From Streptantibioticus cattleyicolor NRRL 8057 = DSM 46488 (lineage in GTDB: Bacteria; Actinomycetota; Actinomycetes; Streptomycetales; Streptomycetaceae), in assembly GCF_000240165.1 (NCBI RefSeq), contig NC_017585.1, positions 1 to 64,000 on the forward strand: a DNA stretch of 64,000 bases, given 5' to 3'. The position numbers were made by a program, and so were the translations under genes. The notes below the pieces were generated by a model that saw only the letters and a list, made by a program, of their open reading frames with translations, was not told where the DNA came from and did not search any database. Positions 35,629 to 44,600 of this stretch are shown in pieces (position 1 is the first letter of the stretch; every line of letters begins with the position of its first letter).

Positions 35629-36513
35629 ATGACCACGACCAACAGCCCCGGGGCCCGCCTGCGCCACCTCCTCGCCGGACCCGGCCTGATCACCGCCCCC
35701 GGTGTCTACGACGGACTCGGCGCCCATCTGGTCGCCCGCTGCGGCTTCTCCGCCGCCTACCTCACCGGCGCGGGCGTGGCCGCCGCCGGCTACGGACTGC
35801 CGGACATCGGCCTGCTGACCGCCACCGAGATGGTGGACCGCGCCCGCGTCGCCGCCGAAGCACTCGGCGACGTCCCCCTGATCGCGGACGCCGACACCGG
35901 CTACGGCGGCCCCATGCACGTGGTCCGCACCGTGCGCGCCTACGAACAGGCGGGCGTCGCCGCCGTCCAGCTGGAGGACCAGGCGTTCCCGAAGAAGTGC
36001 GGCCACCTGCCCGGCAAGGAACTCGTATCGGCGCGGGAGTTCGAGGACAAACTGCGTGCCGCGCTGGACGCCCGCGCCGACGAGAACACCGTGATCGTGG
36101 CCCGCACCGACGCCCGCGGACCGCTCGGCATCCACGAGGCCGTCGACCGCGCCAACCGCTACGCCGCGGCCGGCGCCGACGTCCTCTTCGTCGAGGCCCC
36201 GCGGGACGTCGACGAGATCGAGCAGATCGCCGCCCAGGTCGAGGCCCCCTTGCTGATCAACATGGTGTACGGGGGGCTGACGCCGGACACCGCCCCCGGC
36301 ACGCTGTCCGCTCTCGGCTACCGCATCGCGATCCACCCCGGTGCCCTTCTCGTCCCCGGTGTGCTCGCCGGTCTCGACGCCCTGCGGCGCCTCGGCGGTA
36401 CCCCGCCCGCCGACTTCACCCCGGGGCCCCGGGGCCTGTTCGACCTCGTCGGCCTGCGCGAATGGTCCGCCGTGGCCGAGCGGTACCGGGCCGGCACCCC
36501 GGATCCGGCATGA
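35629..36513 (+). CDS. Isocitrate lyase / PEP mutase superfamily lyase (methylisocitrate- or dimethylmalate-lyase-like)
   Basis: 294-residue TIM-barrel carbon-carbon lyase. The Mg site is DADTGYGG (Asp87, Asp89) with Glu in QLEDQAF. The loop KKCGHLPGKEL (122-132) carries the catalytic Cys typical of true lyases and absent from PEP mutases. Length matches PrpB and 2,3-dimethylmalate lyase. As the last gene of the operon it would cleave the hydrated acid, giving pyruvate plus propionate, acetate or succinate according to substrate. ATG 35629 follows GAGGGAGACC. Confidence 0.9.
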   Translation: MTTTNSPGARLRHLLAGPGLITAPGVYDGLGAHLVARCGFSAAYLTGAGVAAAGYGLPDIGLLTATEMVDRARVAAEALGDVPLIADADTGYGGPMHVVRTVRAYEQAGVAAVQLEDQAFPKKCGHLPGKELVSAREFEDKLRAALDARADENTVIVARTDARGPLGIHEAVDRANRYAAAGADVLFVEAPRDVDEIEQIAAQVEAPLLINMVYGGLTPDTAPGTLSALGYRIAIHPGALLVPGVLAGLDALRRLGGTPPADFTPGPRGLFDLVGLREWSAVAERYRAGTPDPA

Positions 36514-36539
36514 CGTCCGCGGCACGGCCGGGGCGGCAA

Positions 36540-36760
36540 CCGGCGCGCGCCGTGGGCGTCACGGTCCGGACTGCCTCGCGGTGACCCGTCACGGCGTCCG
36601 GCTGGTCGACGTGCGGCCCGAGGCTCTGATCAAGGGGTCGGACCGGGAGTCGTTCGCCGCGACCGCCGAGGTCGCCATCGCCCGCGGCTGGCGCTACAGG
36701 GTCGCTGCCCGCCGGCGTGAGCACGCCTTCGCCGGTCCGGACGCGCCGGCCTCGCGGCGC
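36540..36760 (+). pseudogene. Fragment resembling a TnsA-type transposase endonuclease
   Basis: Reading GRHGPDCLAVTRHGVRLVDV, then RPEALIKGSDRESFAATAEV and AIARGWRYRVAAR. This resembles the core of TnsA-like heteromeric transposase endonuclease subunits of Streptomyces (xRHxPDYxxxxxDGxxxxVDVRP), with the catalytic D and xDV positions visible. There is no N-terminus, and the frame degenerates after about 36760. A short scar of a Tn7-like element directly after the organic-acid operon. Similarity judged by eye. Confidence 0.4.
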
Positions 36761-37030
36761 CGACCGCAGTCCGACCCGCCGGGACCGCGCCCGGTGCTGT
36801 TCGCCGGGGTCGCCGACGGGCGGCCGTTGGGGGAACTTGCGCCGCTACCGTGCAACGGGAGCGGGGCGCTGGGCGGATGAGCCACTTCAGGCCCAAGTCC
36901 TCACAGGCCGCCTCGGCAGCCTCTGCTGGAGAATCCTGGCCAATTATGGTCTGGACCGCATGGCCAAGGTGCGTTTTGCTCGTACACCGACCGGCCCCAC
37001 AGGGGCCGGAGGAACCGGGGGAAACACACT

Positions 37031-37429
37031 ATGGCCCGTGTCACCAAGGCTCTCGCCGCGCTCGTCATGGCTGGGACATCCATCTTCTGCGCGACCTCGC
37101 AGGCGTCCGCCGACCCGAACCCGAACAACCACGGCCTCGCCCCGCAGTGGGTCCAACTGGGCGGCCCCGCCCACGTGGGCGTCTACATCGCCCCTGACGC
37201 GGGATCCAGCAAGTACGACAACATCACCCTCTCACCGGGCAACTCGGTCTACGTGGACTGCTGGGTGGCTGGCGGAAACGTCGGCAACGCCGGAGACGTC
37301 TGGTACCGCACCACGGCTGTAGACGATGGGGAGCCCCAGCCGGTCTACGTGGGCGATTCCTGGACCTTCGCACCCTACGTGGACGGCGCAGGGCTGTTCC
37401 ACGCCGTGCCCGGTCTGCCCGCCTGCTGA
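37031..37429 (+). CDS. Small secreted protein
   Basis: 132 residues with a clear Sec signal peptide (MARVTKALAALVMAGTSIFC, cleavage probably after ASA near residue 27). The mature part is beta-rich (WVQLGGPAHVGVYIAPDAGS, SPGNSVYVDCWVAGGNVGNA) and ends with Cys, so one disulfide is possible. It may have an SH3-like fold, but I do not recognise a family. A GC-rich hairpin (36991-37009) lies in the leader, and a strong terminator hairpin follows at 37447-37486. Monocistronic. Confidence 0.72.
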   Translation: MARVTKALAALVMAGTSIFCATSQASADPNPNNHGLAPQWVQLGGPAHVGVYIAPDAGSSKYDNITLSPGNSVYVDCWVAGGNVGNAGDVWYRTTAVDDGEPQPVYVGDSWTFAPYVDGAGLFHAVPGLPAC

Positions 37430-37446
37430 ACCAGCGGACAGACATA

Positions 37447-37486
37447 CCGCGGGCCCGCGCACCGGGAACGGTGCGCAGGCCCGCGG
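37447..37486 (+). terminator. Intrinsic hairpin terminator
   Basis: 17-bp arms (37447-37463 and 37470-37486) with one mismatch around the loop GGGAAC, starting 18 bp after the secreted-protein stop. No T-tract, as usual in this genus. Confidence 0.8.
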
Positions 37487-37502
37487 ATAGGCGCTTCGCA
37501 CT

Positions 37503-37604
37503 TCATTTGGGGAGTTGCTCGAACAACGCGTCGCCCCGCGCGGTCAGACAGGCGTACAGCTCCGACCGGAAGCGCGACACGTCCGCGAACGCGTCCCGCA
37601 GGAC
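37503..37604 (-). pseudogene. N-terminal scrap of an IS701-like transposase
   Basis: The minus strand reads LRDAFADVSRFRSELYACLT followed by ARGDALFEQLPK and a stop. This closely resembles the N-terminal region of a transposase common in Streptomyces (RxxFYACLTxRADALFELxDA). Everything after the first about 35 residues is gone. Together with the TnsA-like scrap it shows repeated element insertion between the organic-acid operon and the PKS cluster. Confidence 0.45.
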
Positions 37605-37715
37605 ACCCTGACGACCCAAACGCACGACCACGGCCTTCGTACTGTCCCGCTGCCTCTGTGAGGAGCACAGGATCGGACGAAGGCCACCTTCGCCTCTGAT
37701 GAACCGCGAAAACGC

Positions 37716-38615
37716 TCACCGAGTTCGAGTCACGTTCGACACCGGGCCTTGAATGACAGGCTCATGGACACTCCCCCGCGTGTGAGCCGGGGCCGTTGGC
37801 TGGACGTACCACCCTCGCAGGGAGGTGACGATGTCGGCGGTGAGCCGGGAGCTGAGGGCTTGGACGTTGTCGAGGGGGTAGGTGTGGTTGCCGGGGAAGA
37901 GGCGCGGGGTGGCGGGCCGGCTGGTGATGTCGTTCCAGCCCGCCAAGGCATCCGGGGAGATGACGGGGTCGTCCTCGCCTCCGTAGAGGGCGAGTTGGGT
38001 GTCCAGCGGTGGTCCCTGGTGGGGCGGGGACTGGAGGGCGAGCAGCAGATCGGCGAGCTTCGGGATCCACGTGTTGATCAGCGCCCTGGGGTCGTGGGCG
38101 GCGTGGTCGGGCAGGCGGCCGAAGAGCTTCTCGATGCCCTCCCGGCCGCCGAGCAGGACGTCCGGAGCCCGCGCGGTGAAGTCGGGGTGGTGGGGGGCGG
38201 CCATGGCGGACAGGGCGAGCAGGGTGGGCGGGCGGTGTCCCTGCCGGGTGAGGGATGTGACGGTCTCGTGGGCGATGAGCGCTCCCACGCTGTGACCGAA
38301 CACGGCGTACGGGTGGCCGTCGTCGTCCTGGCGGATGCGTTCGGCGAGGAGCTGTCCGAGGCGGTGCGGGTCGGTGTGCACCGGCGTGCCGGTGGCGCGT
38401 CCGCGTCCGGGCAGTTGCAGGGCGTGCACGCTGATGGTGGTCGGCAGGTAGGGGGTGAAGGCTTGGAAGTAGGCGGCGTTCATCCCCGCGGGCGGCATGC
38501 AGTAGAGGCGTAGGAGGTGTTCGTCACCGGTGGCCGGGCGCAGGGTGACGAAGTCCGGTTGGTCGATGGCGGTGGTGGGACGGGCCGGATTGCCCGTGGG
38601 AACGTGGGCGTTCAC
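37716..38615 (-). CDS. Type II thioesterase
   Basis: 299-residue alpha/beta hydrolase that releases aberrant acyl groups from, or unloads, the adjacent PKS. N-terminal RLYCMPPAGMNAAYFQAFTP, nucleophile Ser in FGHSVGALIAHE (GHSxG), acid in YGGEDDPVISPDA, and the final His in FPGNHTYPLDN. The start overlaps the PKS stop by four bases (ATGA type), so it is coupled to the synthase. The C-terminal tail past about residue 275 is non-conserved. The PKS has no integrated thioesterase, so this protein could also perform product release. Confidence 0.9.
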   Translation of the reverse strand: MNAHVPTGNPARPTTAIDQPDFVTLRPATGDEHLLRLYCMPPAGMNAAYFQAFTPYLPTTISVHALQLPGRGRATGTPVHTDPHRLGQLLAERIRQDDDGHPYAVFGHSVGALIAHETVTSLTRQGHRPPTLLALSAMAAPHHPDFTARAPDVLLGGREGIEKLFGRLPDHAAHDPRALINTWIPKLADLLLALQSPPHQGPPLDTQLALYGGEDDPVISPDALAGWNDITSRPATPRLFPGNHTYPLDNVQALSSRLTADIVTSLRGWYVQPTAPAHTRGSVHEPVIQGPVSNVTRTR

Positions 38616-41600
38616 GCGTGTTCACTCCGCTCCGGGACGGCGACGGTCGTGGTGGGGTCGGGGGAACCCGGCCGCTGGATGCGGTGCAGGGCCCGTTTGG
38701 CGATGTCGGGGAGGTGGGCGGCGCCCATCAGTTCCAGGGTGGGGATGTCGCAGCCGAGGTGCCGGTGCAGTGCCGTGGAGAGTTCGAGGAACATCAGGGA
38801 GTCGATGCCGAGCAGGTCGAGGCGGCTGGTGCGGTCGATGCGGTCCACGGAGGTGTGCAGGACGGCGGCGGCGAGCTCGGCGACCTTGTCCTCGATCAGG
38901 ACGATGGCCTCGTCGCCGCTCATCGTGGCCAGTTCGCCGCGCAAGGTGGTGAGACTGTCGGTGCTCACCTGACGCTGTTGGAGCAGTGCGCCGGTCCTGG
39001 GGGCCGCGAGGCGGGGCAGGACGCGGCTGATGCTGTCCCAGTCGAAGCGGCCCAGTGCGACGACGGGCCCGTTCGGGTGTCGAGCAGCCGGTCGAGTGCG
39101 GTGAGCGCGTCGGTGGCGGTGACGGGGGCCATGCCGTAGGAGGCCATCTCGTCGATGCGTCCGGTGCGGTGGACGTATCCGGCGTCCGCGATGACGCCCC
39201 ATTGAACGGCGAGGGCGGGGCTGCCGCAGCGGTGCCGGGCCCGGATCAGCGCTTCCATCGCGGCGTTGGCGGCGGCGTAGGGGGCTTGCTGGATGTTGCC
39301 TGCGAGGGCGGCCACCGAACTGTAGGCGAGGAAGAAGTCGGGATCGTGGTCCTCGGCGAGGGCGGCGAGCGCGTGAAGTCCGGTGATCTTGGGGGCGAGG
39401 ACGGTTTCCAGGTGGGTGTCGGCGCAGTCGGTCAAGGGAGCGTCGGCGAGGACCATGGCGGCGTGCACGACACCGCCCAGGCGCCGTTCCCGCAGGGCGG
39501 TGCGCACCGGATCGAGGGCGCCGGGCCGGGTGATGTCGGCGCGGTCGACGGTGACCTCGACGGTCGCGGCGCGAAGCTCGTCGAGCAGTTCCTCGGCGCC
39601 GGGCGTCCGGGCGCCCCGGCGTCCGACGAGGTGGAGGTGGCGGGCGCCGCGTGCGGCGAGGTGGCGGGCCGTGGCGGCGCCGAACGCCGCGAGGCCACCG
39701 ATGATGACGTAAGCGGCGTCGGCGTCGAGTGCGCTCGCGGGCTTGTCGTCGGCGACCGGCGGTGGGGCGTCGAAACTGATGACGACCCTCCCGATGTGCC
39801 GGGCGTGGTTCAGCAGACCGAAGGCCTCCCCGAAGCGGTGCGCGGGGAACGTGTGATGGGGCACCGGCCTCACATGGCCGGTGGTGACGGCTTCGGCCAG
39901 CTCCGTGAAGTGGCGCCGGACCAGGGGCGTGCGTCGATCGTGCAGGTCGAGGGTGTCCACTGCGAAGAACGAGACGTTGCGGGCCGGCGGGGAGACGGGC
40001 AGTGGCGCGTCCCGCTCCGCGTCGCGTCGGGCGAGTTCGATGAAGCGCCCCTGCGGGGCGAGCAGGTGCAGGCCGCGCAGGCGGGCTTCGCCGGGCAGGG
40101 AGTTGAGGACGACGTCGACGCCGCGGCCGTCGGTCAGGTCCGCGACCTGCTCGGCGAAGTCCAGGGTGCGCGAGTCCAGCACGTGCTCGACGCCCAGCAG
40201 GCGCAGCAGGCTCCGTTTGGCGGGGGTGCCGGCGGTGGCGATGACGCGTGCGCCGGCGCGCTGTGCGAGGTGCACGGCGGCCAGTCCGACGCCCCCGGCG
40301 GCGGCGTGCACGAGGACGGTGTCGTCCTCGGTCAGGGCGGCGCACTGCTGGAGGGCGTGGTGCGCGGTGAGGAACGCGGTGGGCAGGGTGGCTGCCGCGG
40401 TGAATTCCATGGTGTCGGGCAGCGGTATGACGTGGTCGCTGGAGGCGAGGACGTGGGAGGCCAGGGCGGTGTGGGCCATGGCCGCGACGCGGTCGCCCGG
40501 TGCGAGACGGGTGACGCCGGGGCCGACGGCGGTGACGGTGCCCGCGCAGTCCAGGCCGAGGCCGAGGAATCCGTGGCGCCGGGCCGCGGGCGGGGAACCG
40601 TTGCCGGTGGCGGTCAGCAGGTCGTGGTGGTTGAGCGCCGCCGCCGCGGTGCGGATGACGACCTCTCCTTCGGCCGGGTGGAGGGCGGTGGTGGCGCGCC
40701 AGGTGAAGACGGGGTGGCGTCCGGTGGCATCGATGTGCAGTGCGTAGTGGGGCCCGGGTTCGCAGGTGGCCTCGGTGGCGGGCAGTGGTGTGACCCGCGT
40801 GGCGAAGCGCCCGTGCGGTGTGAGGACCACCTCGTCGTCGACGACATCCTCGGGGTTGCCCTGGAGATGCCGCAGTTCGTGCAGGAGACGCTTGACCGTG
40901 TCGTCGTTGCCGGGTTCGGTCAAGGCGACGCGACGTATGTTCAGTGAGGGGTCTTCGTTCGCCAGGCTTCGCGCGGCGCCCCACAGGGGGGCGCCATGGG
41001 GTGAGGGCGGCGGGGTGGGCGGCTGCTGGCTGTCGGCGTCGATGATCCAGACACGCAGGCTCCCTTCGCGTGACCGCTCGCTCCGGCTCCAGGCACGGGC
41101 GAGGTCACGCAGCGCGGCAAGCTGCCGTACGCCGTGGTCGGTGTGTTGCCGTGGCGCTGTCTCGCCGGCTGGTTCGGCGAGGAGGATCACGTCGCTCACC
41201 GGTCGGGGTGCCTCGGAGCCGTCCGCGGCGCCGGTCAGTTCGCGGGCCCAGGGGTCCGCGCCGCTTGCCCGCGCAACGTGGTGGACGCGGTCGTGGGGGC
41301 GTGCGGTGAGCAGTGCCCGGGTCAGCCGGTGCGCCAGTTCGGTGGGGGCGTCGGCGGTAGGTGTGCTCAGCAGCCAGGACCGCTGTGCCGCGTCGTCGAG
41401 CGCCGTCGGGGCGGGAGAAGTACGGTCCGTTGCCTTGTCGGGGACGGCGTGGGCGCCGCGCTCCGCGACGATGAGGGATACGTAGGGGCGGTCGGCGGCG
41501 GTGTCGTCGTAATGGGCCGTGGACGGGAAGCCGCAGTCGGCGAGGAGTTCGGGCCAGCGGTCGTAGGGCACCAGTGGGCCGTCGGGGCGGACGTCCTCGT

Positions 41601-44600
41601 CGGTGGGGAGCCAGAAGGAGTCCAGCAGGCCGAACACCGGGGCCAGGAGTTCCACGCTGTGGGTTTCCAGGGCGATCAGGTGGCCGCCGTCGGCGAGCAG
41701 GGTGGCCATGGCGCGCAGGGCGCGGGTGATGTCGCTCGTGGCGTGCAGGATGTTCGCGGCGATGACGAGGTCGTAGGCGCCTGGCTCGAACCCTTGGGCC
41801 ACGGGGTCGCCGCCCGCGTCCAGGACCTGGTGGGTGAGGAAGTCGTAGGTGTGGAAGCGCTTCTTGGCGGCGGGGAAGAACGCGGGTGACACGTCGGTGA
41901 AGGTGTAGTGGACGCGCTCGGGCGGCAGGTGGGGCAGCAGGGCCGCGGTGGTGGCGCCGGTGCCCGCACCGACCTCGAGGATGCGCAGCGGCCGGTCGGC
42001 GGGCCAGCCGTCGACGACGTCGCGGATCCAGCCGACGAGCGCGTGGGTGTGCGGGGCGACGAAGGTGCTGGCCTCGTAGAACCGTTGGACGAGGTTGTCG
42101 GACTCGGCGAAGAGGAGTTCCAGCGGGTTGGCGTCACCGGTGAGGACGTCGGCGAGGCGGCCCGCGCACTCACCGTAGGTGAGGACGGTGACGGACTGGC
42201 CGGGAAAGTCTTCGAGCAGACGGCTGAAGAGTTCCTCGGCGCGTGGCGTGGCCGTGATGCTCCAGGCGCCGGGTCCGGTGGCGGTGAGGGCGCCGTGGCC
42301 GGCGGCCTGGGGCAGCAGGACGTCGAGGAGCTTGGCGTGTTTGGCCTGGACCCCCGCGTCGACGAGGTCGGCCAGGCCGAACGAGGAGTGCTTCGCGGCG
42401 GGGAGCAGGTGGCGCATGGCCTGGGCCGTGAAGTGGGAGCAGACTTCGAGCAGTCTCGGCAGGAGGGCGTCGCTGATCCGGTGGAGCCGGCCCAGATGGG
42501 CGTCGTTCCGCTGCCTGACCAGTTCCGGCAGTGTCCGCGGGGCGGGCAGCGGGCTCCGGCCGGGCTCGGGTTGGCCGGGGAGGGGCGCCGCGCGCAGGAC
42601 TACGGTGAGGCGGTCCTGCTCGTCGGCGGTCGCGGTGTCGAAGCGTCGTAGTTCGCAGCCGAGCAGTTCCATGCAGACAGCACCGTGGTCGTTGCACACG
42701 GCGATGTCCCAGAGGGCGTCGGGGCCGGTGGCGCGGGTGACGTGGACGAAGCCGGAGGAGGGCAGGGGCTGCCAGCCGCGGACGGTGGTGATGCGGGCGG
42801 GCAGGAACGGGGCGGGGCGGTCCGCGGTGAACACCAGCGGCAGACAGCTCTGCAGGGCGCCGTCGAGCAGCGTGGGGTGGGCGATGACTGCGGGCTCGGG
42901 CTGGACCGGCGCGGTGAACTCGTAGCGTCCCAGGGCTTCGTCCGGCCCGGTGTGCAGGTGGGTGACGGTCCGGAACGCCGGCCCGTAGTCGAGACCGGCC
43001 CGATGGGCGGCTGCGTAGTGCTCGATGGCGGGACGCTGGTTCGGCAGGCGGCGTTTCAGGGCGGTGATGTCCAGCCGGGGGCGCTGTGGGCGCAGCAGAC
43101 TCCGTACGCCGGCGCGGACGTGCTCGGTCCAGTCCTGTTCGCCGGTGCGGCTGCGGATGGTGAGCCTGCCGTCCTGGGCGAGGTGGGTGGCCAGGTGGAT
43201 GTCGTCGCCGTCCGTGGGGCTCGCCGGGTCGGCGCTCCAGTCGAGGGTCAGGGCGCGGCCGATGGACAGGCCGGTGATTTCGAGTGGTTCGTCGTGTCGG
43301 CTCCGTCCGGCGGCCAGAGCCATTTCCACGAAGCCCGCGGCGGGCCAGACGACGGCGTCCGCGACCCGGTGGTCCTCCATCCACGACAGCCGGTCGGCGT
43401 CCAGACGGTTCAACCACGCTGCTTCCGGGCCGGCTTGGCGGGATCCGAGAAGGGGGTGGGCATCGGCGGTGTCCTCGCCGGGGGCGTCTTCCCGCCACCA
43501 GGACGGGTCGCCGTTCCAGTGCCGCTCGCGCTGCCACGCCACCGTCGGCAGGTCGGCCACCGCGCCGGGACGGGGGAAGTAGCGGTCCCAGTCCGCCGCT
43601 GCCCCGGCGGCGAGTACGCGCAGGACGGTCTGTCGCAGCGCGTCCACGGTGGCGAACGTCCGGGACAGGGTGGGAACGATCACGCCGGGGGCGGGAGCGC
43701 CGGCGGTGGTGCGTCGCAGGTAGGCGGTGAGGACCGGATGGGGGCCGATTTCGACCAGGACGTCGCAGGCGGCGTCCCCGGTGGTCAGTTCGGTGGCGGC
43801 CTGGTGGAAGCGGACGGGGCGGCGGATGTTGGCCCACCAGTACTCGGCGTCCAGCGCGTCCGCCGACTCGGCGCGGCCGGTCACCGTGGAGATCAGCGGA
43901 ATGCGGCAGGAGCCGGGGACCAGGGATTTCAGTGCGCGGGTCCGCTGGTCACGTACGGGGTCCATGGCTTGCGTGTGGAAGGCGTAGTCGAGGCGCAGGT
44001 CCCGGAAGAAGACACCGTCGGCATCGAGTGCGGCGCCGAGGGCCGCGAGGTCCTGGTGCGGGCCCGCGAGGGTGACGTCCTGGTCGGAGTTGATCGCGGA
44101 GATCTCCACGCGGTCGTCCAGCCGCGCCCGCTGGAGCCGTTCCCTGGCGGCGTCTTCGCCCAGGCCCACCGCGGCCATGCCTCCCGACCCTACGGTGGCG
44201 GCCTGCGCGAGGCTGCGGGCGGCGATGACGCGGCAGGCTTGGGCCCGGGTGAGGCCGCCCGCGCAGTACGCGGCGGCCACTTCCCCGACGCTGTGTCCCA
44301 TCACGGCGTGCGGATCGACGCCCCGGGCGGACAAGGCGGCGACCAGGCCCGCCTGGACGGCGAACAGCATCGGCTGCGCGACTTCCGTACGGTCCCAGCG
44401 GGAGGCGTCGGCGTGGGCCAGCTCCTCGCGCACGTTCCAGCCGAGCAGGGGTTCGAGTTCGTCGCTGACGGCTTCGACGTCGGCGGTGAACGCGCGGTCC
44501 TGGCCGAGGAGTTGGGCTCCCATGCCTGCCCACTGCGAGCCGTTCCCGCAGAAGACGAAGCCGATCCGGCCTCCGTTCACCCGGCGTTCGGTGGTGGTGC

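Noticed and set aside
35629..36513. Calling the lyase a PEP mutase (phosphonate biosynthesis)
   Set aside because: The KKCGH lyase loop with the catalytic Cys is present and no phosphonopyruvate decarboxylase or other phosphonate gene is nearby.
36991..37009. CCGGCCCC-ACA-GGGGCCGG hairpin in the leader of the secreted-protein gene considered as a riboswitch
   Set aside because: A single short hairpin with no conserved aptamer features; a second ribosome site (GGGGGAAA) lies outside it.
39055..40947. Long open frame of 630 codons on the plus strand inside the PKS
   Set aside because: It is the antisense of the ER/KR part of the PKS. Its translation is Gly/Val/Arg-rich with no motif, and it overlaps a strand with perfect catalytic signatures.
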